NCBI GenBank assembly: GCA_017591395.1
Contig: WEDG01005097.1
Location: forward strand, 1-64,000
Reading direction: 5' to 3'
DNA: 64,000 nt
DNA from: Schistocephalus solidus
Taxonomy: Eukaryota > Platyhelminthes > Cestoda > Diphyllobothriidea > Diphyllobothriidae
Shown: positions 35,301-59,640 of the stretch, piece by piece
Numbering within the stretch: the stretch's first letter is position 1
How the letters are laid out: the number at the start of each line of letters is the position of its first letter
The notes under the pieces: generated by a model
Told to the model about the DNA's origin: nothing
Databases searched by the model: none
The model's input: the letters and a program-made list of their open reading frames with translations, nothing else
Made by a program: the position numbers and the translations under genes

Positions 35301-37034
35301 CAGTAGGCCACCGACTTACTGGGCCGGAGTGAACCTCCTCCAATGTCTGCGGTGTCTTATCTGTCTATCATGTCAGTTTTGGCTCGTGATATCGAAAAAT
35401 CGACTCACGTTTGTTGAATAAATAGCCATTTTACGAGAATGAACCAGGATGTACTTATTATAGTCAGGAACTGTGTGATTTCTGTTCGTGTTTTTCCGCT
35501 GCAGTAAGAAGGAACTTCTCTCCATGTTATTCGGTACTCCCCTGAGCTACAATGTGGTCTTTGTTTGGAGGCATCGCAGGCATTGTGTCCTCTGTCATAA
35601 ATGAACTTTATCGATACCCGTGTATACATGTTAGCTCTTGAAACGTGCTCAAATTTTCGGTATGTGGTGAGCATATTTTACAAAAGTTGAAGACGAGCAT
35701 CGTTTCTTCGAACTCATTCATTGTTGTGGATGTTTTAACGTTTACTTCTGTATGTTGAACCTCTGACCGTTGCCACTCATAGCCTAGCGCTTAGTTACTT
35801 CTCTCCAAAGGTCGCCTTGGACGTCCTCTGTCACAGGAATTGAGCAGGCTTTTATTTGCGTCCAGCAGTCAACTCGCTAGATATTGTGTCACAGGACTAG
35901 TTTTATCCAATGATGGAAATTATGTCCGAATGTAAAGGTAAAGTCAGTTGTTGCACAATTTCTCTCAATGCCCTGTTCGTCTTCTCCTTGAAAGAGGCGG
36001 ATATTCTCAAACCAAGCTTGAACACCGAACTTATCATATGCATTTCTACTAAACTTGTGGGCTAACCTGCCACTGACAGAACCTTGTTAATGACATCGTG
36101 AAATACGTGTCGCATAGGTCCTAGAAAATTCATTTCATTCTCACACTGATTATTGTAAGGTCCAGCACCCTCAACCAAAACCAAGCATTTTTTCTCGCTT
36201 TCCACAGTGGTGGCGCCAATTCAGTCAGAGGGTTTGGCAACATGACATCGCGTACATATTCCTTCTAGGACCGAGTTGACAGTCGTGCCTGAACCCCTAG
36301 CACTTGTTCCTGATCGACAGCGCAGTTCTGTCTTTGTCATTCATCCAACGCTAATGAAGACGCCGCTTCTCAAACATCGTACACTTAGCTTGCTGCTTCT
36401 GCCCAACTGCACAGCGAGATCGCAGAAACTACCTGTGAATGATGGGGTATTCTCTTTTAGACGCTCAGATTGCTGTCTAAGCTTTTTTTACTAGGCGGAC
36501 AACAGGTAGTCATAAGAAGGGCGTTTTACAGACAAGGCTGCACCAGTGATCTGGCGAAGTACAGCATGGGTTAACAATCAGTTAATGTGATCATGACAGA
36601 TCGATGGTTACTTCCTTGGGCTGTTGTATGGCGTCTTGTCTGCGTTCTTATTGCCTGACTGACGTTTAGCTGCATGAACGGAAACGTACTTCGAGAACTT
36701 GTTTCCTGCGCATTAAAATCTTCATTTGCAGTTTTATTTTTCTCATACAATGCACCTGTCCGTTTGGTCGTCTGTGGATCTTTACCCTTTGATTGTCCTC
36801 CATATATTCTAGTATATTGTTAATGGTTGATATGCAGCTAACAACTTTACTCTTCGGCATTCTTTTTAGTGTCACTCCCCCGGTCACAAGGGAGTGTGGG
36901 GTAACGAGAACGCTGATCGTCTAGCCACGGAAGGAGCTGATCTTCCATATCCCGGTCCAGTGGGCCAATATGGGGATTTCGATGACGACTGTGATGACGA
37001 ACTTGAACCCACGAATTATGACGATCTCTTGTGA
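32369..37034 (+). CDS. RNASEH1: Ribonuclease H1 (first coding exon not found)
   Basis: Cleaves the RNA strand of RNA-DNA hybrids in nucleus or mitochondrion. Exons: 32369-32594, 32713-32925, 34675-34890 and 36870-37034; all four ends have GT-AG signals and the frames join at phase 0. Exon 1 here holds most of the hybrid-binding domain (SECQEQITGFSGAIYKKFNT, then EAKSFL), and its first base completes a codon that is probably the conserved tryptophan. The catalytic domain carries all four acidic residues: D of VYTDGSC (32782-32784), E of NRAELE (32917-32919), D of VTDSKF (34738-34740) and D of NENADRLA (36915-36917), plus the flexible-loop histidine in CHSPGHKG. About 272 residues are visible against 286 in the human enzyme. 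The C-terminus extends into an acidic tail ending YDDLL. The domain's opening residues (YAVA-x-GR type) must lie upstream. Confidence 0.9.
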
Positions 37035-37080
37035 CTGCTATTGCACCTACTACCTGCCTATTTTTACACCCTGTTTTTAC

Positions 37081-37086
37081 AATAAA
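37081..37086 (+). terminator. RNASEH1 poly(A) signal
   Basis: Canonical AATAAA lies 47 bases after the RNASEH1 stop codon (TGA at 37032-37034) and about 114 bases before the PGM1 start codon. Confidence 0.8.
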
Positions 37087-37120
37087 ACATTTAGGATGAC
37101 ATCTCTTGACTGCTCTAATC

Positions 37121-37189
37121 GCTTTTTTGTTTCCTTGCACACTTGACCTGCTACTTCACTAAATGCATCCATCTTTGAATGGCCTATAG
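37121..37189 (+). promoter_or_regulatory. Probable trans-splice acceptor for PGM1
   Basis: A pyrimidine-rich stretch (GCTTTTTTGTTTCCTTGC, about 37120-37137) is followed by CCTATAG, whose AG ends at 37189, ten bases before the ATG at 37200. In the short gap after the RNASEH1 poly(A) signal this is the layout expected for a spliced-leader acceptor of a downstream operon gene. Ordinary transcription from a tiny promoter here is the alternative. Confidence 0.45.
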
Positions 37190-37199
37190 CTCACGCGAT

Positions 37200-48482
<11,283 letters not shown>

Positions 48483-51400
48483 GGTTCACCATCTACGGAG
48501 AACGTTGTGTGCGTATTTGAGGGTACACTGTTCTCTTTGTTTGCGGTGTGCATACTCTTCTGTGTCGTCCGTCTCTTTCTTTTCATTGCATAGTTCCTTC
48601 TTCTGCCCTTCCATCCGCTTGATATGACTCGCTCCTTAACTGGGTGCTTCTGATTTTTGAATCCAGCTTTACTTATCACTATTTAATTTCGAAATATATT
48701 AGTTTGGCAATTGCAGATTCGTGCCTTCTGACCTTTCTGTGCCTGCCCCCTTCTCTAGGCTGTTATTGGTCTGCCACTTTCGCCGAATCTAACCTTTGGC
48801 GCTGCTTCCTCTTCCTCGGGTTTTTTGATAGTTCGCAAGTTGCGGTTGGGCAACCGTGAACGAGATTCGTTCTCTCGCATGGGTTGGCATCTGAAACGAA
48901 AGTAGCTCCATCTGACTGAGAGTAAATGTGTGTATAATGGACCGGGCTGTTTGGTGTCCAATTTGAATACTGTCGTTGGTTGTAAAACTACCGTAGACTA
49001 TTTCTCTGGTTCGCAGGAGAGAGTAATTCGTTTAACCTGGCTCCATCGGTTGTAGTTGTTTGCAAATGTTTTCCTACCATGTAAGTATCTCCTTTTTTAG
49101 AGCCATCACCTTTGGGTTAGGATTAGCACACGAAATTAAGAGCTGCCACTCCGTCGTTAGTTCTGGTATGAAGTCTGTCGAACCAATGCTGCACGAATAG
49201 CCGACATGTTTGCACCTATTGGTTATCGTGTTTGTGTTAACAATAACGGTGGCCCGTGTACATTTTGCACGACAAATTCCGTAAATATCCAGGGCCTGAT
49301 CGGTGGTCTCCAACGCTGCCAGATGCACGCGAGCACAGTGATAGTCCAACCACCTGGATTATGTCGTTGGTCGTCGACGTGCGCAATTGACTATTTCGTT
49401 TGCACACAAGCCTGCTGGTATGTAAGGGAAACGAAGCACCTAGCCTCCAATAACGTGAGCCAATGATTTTGCAGCCTTTTGGCTCTTGCGCGCCTATTTT
49501 GGCCCGTCGTTTGCACAGGCGCTTTGGTTTCGCGGCCGATCACACGCCGAGGTTAGTTTGTTCACTGGTTGTTGCATAAACCTTTCCACACCAGGCCATA
49601 GCCTGTTCAGACTAGATTTTACTTTCAGAGGCGATTTTGTGCACCGGTTTTTTTTTATTGTCGCCTGCTTATGTCAATATGGCTGTTTGCTAGAGTCCCC
49701 TCCTATTTTCACCTGTATGCAAGAAATGCATAGACAGAAAGTAAATCCGACCGACTTTTCTTGAACCTGTTTGTCAAGTTTTCGCCGCTGCGTCCGACTG
49801 TCAGAGGACTGCAAATATCTGCCGACGCCTGCAAAGCAGGGTTTCTCGGCCTAACTTGTTTCTTAAACTAGCACCGTTTACTTATCTTTCGGTAGAGTTG
49901 TTTCACCAGGCTGTTGTCCATCTTGTTCGTTTTCACACCCCCTTACGTCTTCCAAGATTTGTGATCCTTATCAGTGCCGATGGGATACCGCAGTTTCCAA
50001 TGTTTATTTTATGGGGAAATATAGCTCAACGAAAAAAGTTAACTGTATTTATTTAACCTTTTTGCCTAGGCTAGATGGAACCATTCCTGATATCTTCTGT
50101 TCTTAATTGTCTACTATCATCCTACGTTCCTCCAGCCGTTGTCCAAAATCCTTAGACGTACTTTCCAAACCAATTTCCTTCGGTAACGTAATACTTAAAA
50201 GACGGCTTTCCTTAGACCATTGCGAGGTGACGAATTGACTGAGGGAACTCATAAACACTGGCAACTTTTTACTACTTATAAAGGTTTTTGTAAGTGTATC
50301 AGCCTTAAACGAACACGAAGGCCAACAATAGGAATCCATCATGCTTGCCCCTTTAAGTCTCGGTTGAATTTATTGGATGTCGCGTTATGCGCATATATCG
50401 TAATGCTCTCTTAGGAATGCGTGCCTATCTTAGGTCTTCCGTCAAATTATGGTAACACTGGCAGCATACAGCGTCATGTCTGTTTCCGAGCCAATAGGTT
50501 AGCAATTTGGACATATTATATGTCGCTTTGCATGCTCAATAGACGGTCCTACTTCGGTTATCTGCCCTTCGCCTGTTACCTGAAACACCTAATAATCACT
50601 ATTAAAATAAAGCCACTTTTATTATTTTGCGGATTGTTTTATTAGACATCTGACCATTTTGACTTAAGAGCCTTTTCGTGGTGTGTATATTGCTTGTAGA
50701 GAAGGTTACTCTACCACGTAGAATCGCATAGAATCCCTCAAGGATGACACTTGGGTGAAACTAAAGGAAGTATTCAGCAAAATGTGTCCCAAAGTTCATG
50801 GGGCGAAATTTGCAGGGGAAGACAGTATCGGAGAATCCCAACACTGTGGCTGTAGCGCATAACTTGACGATTAAGGAAAATTATTACCGGCAGTTAAATC
50901 TCCTTCGCATAGGCTGCCTTTGAGGGAAAGTAGAGAAGAAATGGGTGAAAAATGAATTCTATACATTCGGCTTTTGAGATCGAAGTCTGCTCATCATCCA
51001 GACAATGTTAAATGTGATCCGCTTTTAAGAGCGAAGCCACGTCGTAAGGCTGTTTGATCAACACTTGACTAGGTCACTCTTCCGCGCCGCCAAGCAACAT
51101 CGTAAACGCCGAAAAGTCGCTTCACACCTGTTTGTACTGTAAACCTACATTCCAGGCACGAATCACCCTGTTTTGCCATCGTGTCCTCCTGCACGCATCC
51201 AGTCCCACCTGTCAAAGCAATTCTGATGCGGCCAATAACGTCGCTCAATATTCCACAACTTCGCAACATTAGACCGGCGAGATTTTCTGATCAAATAATG
51301 AGCCATGTCGAGACGCCCACCACTTTAACGTCTGAGGTGCGATGAGGTGTCCAACGAACATACTCTCCCTTCCACCAGTTGTCGAGTCCGAGTCCTGATC

Positions 51401-54400
51401 TGCTCCTACCAACTGCTGGATCTCTCGCTTAGCCGTCTGTCAAAATGTACCCTTCGGGACTTGGATCATCTGCTCAGGGTACATTAATGACAACACCAGC
51501 ATAAATTAGCTTCCTAAACACATTTAGAGCCAATAAAAATTCTACGTGAAGTGTCTCAGTTTACCATTGTTTACCAAGCTACACCCTTCGTTACCCAACC
51601 CAAACTCAGTCTCGTTCAGGCGATTGCGATGGGCTAACCCCAGCATTCCATTAGGTATTTGCAGGTTCCCTTTTCTACAGTATGCTCCTCATTATACGCT
51701 ATATTTACCAATCTTGTTATCGCATCAGCAATTGAACTTGAACTTTACGAGGCAGATGAGGATGCGCCGATTCATACTGCTGATGCACGCACCTTTTAAT
51801 AATTTACGCTTTGCTTTTCGGAGCATGGAATGTTTACGCAAATGTATCCCGCGTGTCGCTGAGGCGCAATATGCCGGAATGTCAAATAGGTCGATAATGT
51901 CCTGCAAGCAGACTCGCCCCTTCCCCCACCTATACAGATGTCCTTTGGTTGTCATAAGGCGACTTTTACCATCCGTAGCCTGGTGTGACCAGTCCATTTT
52001 TCCATTAGCATACTTTTATATGCGGCTACATGTCTAAGCTGGTTTAATAGCAGAGATCAGTTGTCTAAATCCAGAGTTTCCGCGCCAAGGCAGGCGGTGA
52101 TATCTGGCAAACCAGGTGTGTTACCCGGTCGACTAGTGGAGGTTGTGTCTTGTCCCAACAAATGCTTGAAACGAGAAAATTGTTTCTGGAGCTAATTTAC
52201 CTCACATAATACCGGCCATAACGATGAAGGCAGTAAATCGAATGAAATGACTCAGCCTGAAACACTAAACTGATTTTTAGTTTTACAGTATCCTACAGGA
52301 AATTGGGCAAGTCGATTGGGACTGAGTTACAATTTCAAGTATCCGTCACCGAGGCACGACGGAGCGTGCACATTCTGTCTTGCAATCAGACAGATGAAAC
52401 ACTGCTTGCAGAATACTTCCAAAAATAGAAGAATTGGCAAGTGCGTGGGGATTTTTAGGAGAGGCAGAAGAAGGCAGTCGGTAAGTATTTCCTGGTCAAC
52501 TGGAAACTCCTTAAATTTTTACAATGTTCTGAAAAACGTGACTAGGAATGTTGCCACCGGACAGGATAAGTCAATCTTTCATCGCACTGAGGATCAGGCT
52601 TCACTTACTTGTTTAGTGGGATCTTTATGATAGATCCGAGGCTGGCTGATGTGCGCGGCATGCACCGACATTTGTTTGGCTTCGCCGGCGTTACACCCAG
52701 ACCCACTTATAGTCATCTTGATCTTGTTTTGGCATTTTTACATGGTGGGTCTTTGAAGGAGAGAGCGAGGTTGGTAGTATAGAATTGGTTTTTATTCGGA
52801 GCCAGTTCGTGGTGGTCATTATTAATGACTGAATTACTAAGTACCGAATAGCACAGCCTCTAAAGTACCCTGCTTTGCTGTTTTGTTGCCGGTCAGTGCT
52901 CATAAGATTCCAGACCAGTTCTTTCAGAGACCTTCAGATGTCCCCTCATCTTTTCCATATACCCCAGTGTCTTTCCGATGTCTCGTTTCCTAAATCTTTC
53001 TTCATTCCGAAGTCCGTCCTGTTTTTTTTTCTCGCCCACAGAGTCTATCATAGTCCTTCCTTCCTCCTCCCCCTCCTCCTTTGGTCTTCCTCCATCGGCT
53101 CTACTTTATATTCGGTCTCATTTCAACTATAAACAGCGGGCAAACGTTGTTTCCCTAGTCTTCACTCGAAGGTCAACTTACTGTTGCAGGCGATTCTTCT
53201 CATGTCCACTTTGTCAGCCGAACGTTCTCGTAAACTACTTGCCCGCACGGTTAGACCATCGACAGTAGCATGCGGCACTTCTCAAGAACGTGCTGACTTA
53301 TACACTTGTGCTGACGTTGTCGGCCTCACTAGTTCTCAAAGCCTCTCTCCCGCCTGCAGAATGGAAAAATATTATCGAGACGAAAGGTCGCTATTTGCAT
53401 CGTGAGTCGATTGGGTCAAATGACTTGGTTGATAATTTCTCTTCTTCATTGGTTCTGCCCCTCGCGAGACGTGGTGTGTGCCACGCTCTCAGTGGGAACG
53501 CAGTAGTCTAATTGTGAATGCAGCTGAGTGAGTTCGCGATGGAGAGATTTCATACTTTACATTCAACCACATTTACTGCTGCCAAACTTAGGGGATTTTA
53601 ACTGCGGAGTTCAGAACTCTCCCTCTCCTCCCCTGCAGTCGACTTTTACACATTACTTGATGTTGTTTCGGCCAATTTTTTTTGGCTTTTTTGCTGTCCA
53701 TAGTTATCTTTGAGGCTCGGTTTCTTGCGAATTTCGTGTTTCGTTTGTTCAACTCTTCTATTTCTTCATTAATCAATTTGCTTCAAAACAAGGATATTTG
53801 GGACCCAAAGCTCCCTCAGTCGTTTTTCAAAACGATTCTCTTATGGATTTATACTCTCCTCTAACACGGTATCGTCATGCGTAATTGTGGGGCTGTAAGG
53901 CTTTATATTTCAGTTTGTAAAATTTTACGTCTATTGCTTGGCTAACGCTGCATTTAACCAGCATTGTTTCCGTCTCAAGAGGCAGCGACTGTCCAGTTGC
54001 TTTATCCTGCTTCCTTTTCTGTGCCTTAAACTCCTGTAATTACTCACTGTTTCGAAGGGCGCCCAGCCTGTCTTATTGTAAAATTTATGCTACATTCTTT
54101 AAAGTCGAGCCCTCTCCATGGTTCGTGATTTCAGGATTATTGCCTACTGACCGAGTCTGGTGCAAAAAACATGTAGCCCAACCTACAGTTGGTTGTTTCA
54201 CTCTCCACTGTTCCCATTTCATATTACTTTAAGTGCTTTATAATTATTCTTTCCGGGAGCCCTGTCATTAATTTTAGTAAGATTAGTGTTGATTTTTAGC
54301 TTATGGTTAGGATGAGTTTTCAGCTTAGCGTTAGAGTTTAGCCTAGAAGTAGCGTTTTGGCTGATAATATTGTTAGGGTTATGACAGAGAAATATTTCCC

Positions 54401-56990
54401 CTTGTTGGAATTTTCTGCGAGGCCTGGAGGAGGGTGAGTTCCTATCCTCGTTCTCAACCTGAGACGGTCCTTTGAAGGGAGTGCTTGCACGTTCTTTTTT
54501 CTGCAGATGGTGGTTTAAGTTATATTTCACGCTTACGTTAGCATAAAAACTCATCACGAAAACAGTGGACGTCCACAACGAAGGCTTCAATCAGATGCAA
54601 CACGTACTCAGGATAATTCGGAAATGAATGCCTATGTCCATCATCTTTTTCGAGGGCACAGTCAGAGCCAATATCAAAAGCAGCTTAGCCGTTCAGCCAC
54701 TTCTATTACCAATGCCGACACAGTTTCTGGCGCACGCCGAGAGACCTCTCTTCCGCCTTTATGTTGGGAAGGTTTTGTTACGTTTGATTTTTTCCTAGGT
54801 CATATTGTATACGTGCGCTACAGAGTAACGGTGGGGACATTAAAATTTTCCCAGAGGTGTAATCCAGTAATTGTTCCTTTCCGAAGGTGTGTATCAAGTA
54901 AGGGTAAACCGCTCACGGAATGCTTGCATGTGTGTTGACATGGCGGGTGTACTAATTCGAAAGATTGACTTTTGTTATTTCTTTTAAAAGACACGGAATG
55001 TCACCTTACAGATAAACGTTTTGAGAGAAGGCTGGGCTTGTTTATTTTTCAAAATAGCGTCATTTTAACCTCTTGGCCTTTAGGACTAAAGCTTGTAGAC
55101 ATTTCGAGTTTAAGTTGATGGTGGTAATTTGGTCTTATGCCCTTTTCTAGTAAAACAGGTTTTAATAATCAAGAGCGGTCTACCGTAAATATTGGCATAG
55201 GGAATGAATGGGGTGTAAAGAAGGGTTGCTTTCCGCCCATGTTGTTGTTTGTTGTCGATAGTTTGGCTGCTGTCAGTCCCTTAAATTGTTATCTTCACCT
55301 AAAAGTGCCTGACATTTTTCTAAAAAAGGCAGTTTTATTAATGGGCCACCCATTTTGTGCTCCTAATGGTTTTAAAATTTTAAATTTAAATATGCAGTAC
55401 TTTTAGATATCCAGTCTAGATATTATGTTCTTTTCGTTGAAATGACATCTAGAATCAAACTTCCTATCAGTCCTGTTTAATAACTGTGTGTCGAAATTTC
55501 TGTCATCTTTGTGTCGAATAACCTCCAACGAAAAGCCAGCTTGGATAAGATCGCATGCCAGGGCCATTAATGTTGCCACCCGGACTTACTAACAAGCTTC
55601 ATGATTTGCCATGCCTCAAAAGCTACTTTTTCGCTCCTCTGCCTTTAAGGTGTTAGTCAGAAGAGCAGGTCAGGTCAAGTGAAAACGACGTGCGTAATCA
55701 CATGTACCGAAGATAATGAGCAACAATACTGGGCTGGTCCACCCTAAAATTTCGCTCCCCTTTTGGTGCAATCACCCAATGGGATATTTGATTTACATGC
55801 GTTTTTCGCGTTGGTTCCACCCTCAAGCCTGACGTCCGGCCCTCTGTCTCCTGCATCTTAGGGAGGCAAGTGGAAAATATCTAGTAACAACTTCATCTCC
55901 GACCGGCAATTTTAATTTAGAGGCAAATGTTTTAGTAAATTACTCATCAGCACATGCTCCTTCAGAACGAGCAATTGAGGCTTAAGTGCCTTGGTATCTG
56001 ACCTCGAGCTTCGGCAGTTAATCCATACTGGGGGTATTTATTCTTGCTTTTATGCACACTGGTCATTGAAACGCGTGCATTTTTCATCATCGGTCCTAGG
56101 ATACCCTTTTGATTGGTTGCTTATGCGCTGGGATGAAAAATGAACGTTTCCTTTTACGTGTCAGTCGCCCCTGATCTGTGCTCTGCATTCGTAACGCAAT
56201 GATCACCTGCTTCCAAGCGCATCGTATGTGCCAGCGACGTGAACCTTGCATTCAATTAGCGTGCTCTGTGATTCATCCCTTTACAGGTTTGCTAAAAAGG
56301 AATTCGATTGATGTTGATGCATCAACGGTTCGAAGTAATGGGCGCGGCGTTTGCTGCGAAAGACAGAGAATTGTTGGAGAACAGTCTTCCCTCTTGATCT
56401 TTTGTCAGTGATTTTCACTCTAACCCCGCCTACTCTGATCTGCGCGTTGTACGTGGACTACTTCTTTCTAATCGGTCACTGCAGTGAACTATTTTACACG
56501 GCAACCTGACCTGCGTATTCTTCAACTCATGACGTTGGTTTGTACTATTTGATTTTGCATCAGTACGAAGAAAGAATAGGCTTATAAACATTACCGACAA
56601 AGACACGGGAAACCGAAATGACCATTTCTGACTCATTAGCCAGCGCGAAATATTTTGTAGTGTTCGCACTTTTGGAGACCTACGCATTCTTCCGCCCCAA
56701 GCAGGCACTTTCTGTGCGGTAGTTCCTCCGCTCATTGATCCCCTTCGGGATATTTTTACCTGTTTATTTATATGTTTGAAGTGTGTTTAACGGGGAGTAG
56801 ATATTCCGAATCCTGAAAACACACACCACTGTTGCATATGTTAAGTATACGCATTGCATAAAGTCGAAATATTTTCGTTTACACAGAATTGCGCCCACCG
56901 TGTTTCCTTTTTCACTTTGTAACTTTTCTAAAACGAGGTCTATATTTTGGAATTGAACTCTGTATTTCATAAGCCCTCGCAACGGACCGC
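48483..56990. other. No recognisable gene
   Basis: PGM1 3' flank and intergenic DNA. Open frames of up to 163 codons (for example 51546-52037, plus strand) show no domain, no repeat homology visible to me and no consistent splice signals. A TTAGG-like tract lies at 54240-54400. Confidence 0.5.
54240..54400. repeat. Degenerate TTAGGG-like tract
   Basis: Spaced units such as TTATGGTTAGGATGAG, GCGTTAGAG and TTGTTAGGGTTATG resemble the tracts at 37792-37912 and, inverted, at 47818-48003. I see no clear terminal inverted repeats here. Confidence 0.45.
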
Positions 56991-56999
56991 ATTGTAGAT

Positions 57000-57690
57000 G
57001 GTTTGAATTAAAACGGGGTCAGAGTAGGGCACGGCACGCCTAACTCGGGCTGCTCAGTCTGCGCACTCACTAACCACTGTCGCACATGGCACGCCTAAGC
57101 GCAGGCTTCCTGCCACACCAGTAACTGCGCCCAATCCCAGCCTCAGACGGCTGACAGGTTCGGACAGTCGACTGGTGAGGTAAGAGTGCATGAACTCGTG
57201 AACCCCGACCCACGATAACAAATTTGACGCGTTCTGAAGCTATCACGATGCGCTAAAAGTCGTGGCTTAGAAAACCGCCAACTGACGGACGGTTCTCTCA
57301 GGACAGAGGGTCAGGCTGTACTGACTCCTAAATGTGGCCTGTACGACTCATCCACTGAGCTGCTATCTGAGCCACCCTCTTTTTTATGTTAAAAAACTGG
57401 GACATTGTGCGGGGACTAGGTGGGATGTGGCATGCGCAGACGACTGTTTAGTTTTGTCAACAGCAACGCGTGAAATGCTCCTGGTTCTCCTGACTTTTTC
57501 TTGCCACTGGCCTCTGGCGAATAAAGGAGGAGGGCGTGACCAATGCTGTGCAGGTCTTTCATCACTGTAAACTAACTCACGTGCAAGTCAACGTCCCTGT
57601 AACCACTACATCGTGGGCACACCGTGGACATCATTTTTCCCGATGGTAGAACTGTCGTCGTTATGTGTATTATTTGGGCTCGGTTGACTT
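57000..57690 (+). mobile_element. Zinc-finger LINE 3' tail, diverged copy
   Basis: It shares phrases with 640-1500: GAAGCTATCACGATGCGCT, CCGCCAACTGACGG, GTCAGGCTG, AATGTGGCC, then ACGTGCAAGTCAACGTCCCT and GTGGACATC with AGAACTGTCG. The coding part is absent. It ends about 370 bp before the ADISSP start codon. Confidence 0.65.
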
Positions 57691-58006
57691 AAGTAGTCTG
57701 ATCCTTCACCCTCCCTTTACCGGTTTTTTATCCACTTTATGGGCTACGTCGATTAAATTAATGTACTGTCTTTTACTTTCCTTGGGCCCACTACCTTGTG
57801 TTCTGTTTTGAGCTGTCTATTGATTCGTCGCAGAACAAACCTAATTTATGAGGTTTGTGATTGTGGATGTGTACGACTATCCATTTCCAATGTTGAAGCG
57901 TTTGAGCTTTCTCATTGGTTTTTCGTATGGGTGCGAGTCTGTAAGTCCTCGCTGGTCATTGTAAAACCGTGATCGCATTTTCTTTTCACCTCTTCCAATA
58001 TTTCAG

Positions 58007-58057
58007 TTTAACTAAACGGACGATCTGCCCGTAAAAAAACGTTGGATATTTTCTGAC
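58007..58057 (+). promoter_or_regulatory. 5' UTR of the ADISSP exon after a splice acceptor
   Basis: CTCTTCCAATATTTCAG ends at 58006, a good 3' splice site, either for an upstream leader exon or for a spliced leader. The ATG follows 51 bases later. Confidence 0.45.
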
Positions 58058-58541
58058 ATGGCTGAGGGCAACCTAGCGCCTTCGTCGACATCAATGCAGT
58101 CGACAGGTTTGAGTCCAAAGAGAGCCCGAGCCAAGAATCGCTCCGTGCAATTCGCAATGGACCCTAGCATGCAGGAGAGTCTGCATCAGGAGCAGCGCAA
58201 TTCTCATTCGGCATGCAACTCTCGTGAGGACTTAAGGAGTAACTCCTCAGCAGTGCATGGTATTGGTTATCGCAGTGACGGCGAGGACCTGGACGGCAGC
58301 CCAATCAGTGTTCTCCGCCCTAGTGACTCTCCGCCCGACCTTGAAATTTACGAAGTCGGTCTGGGAATGTTACGTCAGCACACCATCTACGCCATCAAAT
58401 TTTGCCTTCCCGCGGGACAACTACAAACAGGCGATGTTGAGATTGTCCGCTCGAGCGTAGTCGTGACCGCGGATACCCCACAGTTTGAACGGACAGCTGA
58501 GCTTGACGTCATGAATATCACTTACCTCAAGTCTGAGGCGG
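58058..58541 (+). CDS. ADISSP: Adipose-secreted signaling protein / C20orf27 (UPF0687) homologue, first coding exon
   Basis: This exon encodes 161 residues and ends at a GTCAGT donor (58542) in phase 1. Residues about 27-33 read NRSVQFA, like RSIRFA at the start of vertebrate C20orf27. Residues about 100-122 (EVGLGMLRQHTIYAIKFCLP) match the family's VGFLKILHRYEITFTLPP segment. Between them lies a hydrophilic Ser/Glu-rich stretch (about 35-95) longer than in vertebrates, probably disordered. There is no signal peptide. The remaining C-terminal half was not found downstream, so the gene probably continues past the window. The molecular function is unsettled in the family; the name comes from the human protein. 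Confidence 0.7.
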
Positions 58542-59640
58542 GTCAGTACTTGATTTTTAAAAAATGGTTTTTTGAATATTTAGTTCTCGGCCAATCTTCG
58601 ATGACATATATACTGCATTATCATGTTTTCTTCCAGTGGCGTGAAGATTTTCTTAAAGTTTTTGCATTGACTGACAGCTTTTCTAATGCGACATTTGAGC
58701 AATTACGTTTTGTTTTTTCTTTATTAGCTCTGCCCGGTTTTATTAAAGCCTAGGTTTTTAGACCGATTTTTATCGTATTTTGATCTAATATGAGTGTTTA
58801 AACTGCATAAGGTTCCATTTATTTGAGAATCTTAGGTTTGGGCAAGTCTTAATACTGAGTAAATAGGTTAATTTGGTAAGGTACATCCCCGGATAGATTC
58901 GCACTTTGCATGGACGCCATTTGATGTCTTGTTTGGTTTCTAACTCACCCCCCATACGATGGGTTTACTCAAAATAGCATCTTAAAAACACTGATTCCCG
59001 TTAAAGTACTGTCCATTATATGATATGCGTTTGTCCTAACGGTTTTTTCATTGTTTAAAACATCTTTTTTATATTCTTCTGAACTACTACTGTTTGGTGC
59101 CTCCAGCGGTTTTTTCTGAACCTCCTCCGCCTTCTAAAAAACGTTCTCCTTTTAGATTTATCGGTGGAAGCAAAATAGTCGGGGCCCTGCAAGATAGTCA
59201 AGTCAAGGCCTCCTGCGTTGTTGGAACCGTGGTAATATGGTTGTAAGGGGGAGGGGGCACTAAGACGGGGACGAAAAAGGGGAAGAAAGTAAGGGAAAAA
59301 GCAAAGATGCCACACCAGCCTGAAAGGTAAGCAATGCGTGTCCCATGGCAACGTGCCCCTTGGTGAGCAGGCACTAGCTAACCGACCCAACGGGACGGCT
59401 CTCAGCAAGCCGCCCCTTCCGGGTTATAAATTGCGGGACACGCCGTGTTCCTGAAGGCCGAAAACAATGGACAGGAGCTAGGGAATAGAGAATAAATGAA
59501 GAGCTATTCCGGGTTTTTGAACTAACCAAAATTGTCTACCGAACGCAATTTGAGAAGCAAAAGGAGGGGCCGGCTATTGTACTGCTGCCGATTTTTCTTT
59601 ATTCTAGCAAATGAGAAGATGCAGGTTACTAAGTCGGGCT
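58542..59640 (+). other. ADISSP intron (start) or 3' flank
   Basis: The frame stays open past the donor to 58753, but the sequence loses family similarity and becomes AT-rich, as in an intron. 59200-59460 is more GC-rich, of unknown identity, with no credible exon recognised. Confidence 0.5.

Noticed and set aside
37179..37199. Upstream in-frame ATG of PGM1 as the start codon
   Set aside because: The ATG at 37200 gives the family's normal N-terminal length and lies after a probable acceptor AG at 37189 that would remove the earlier ATG. Without transcripts this stays open.
51546..52037. A 163-codon plus-strand open frame, among the longest in the gene-free 3' half
   Set aside because: No recognisable family, overlapping open frame on the other strand, and no ribosome or splice context; likely chance.
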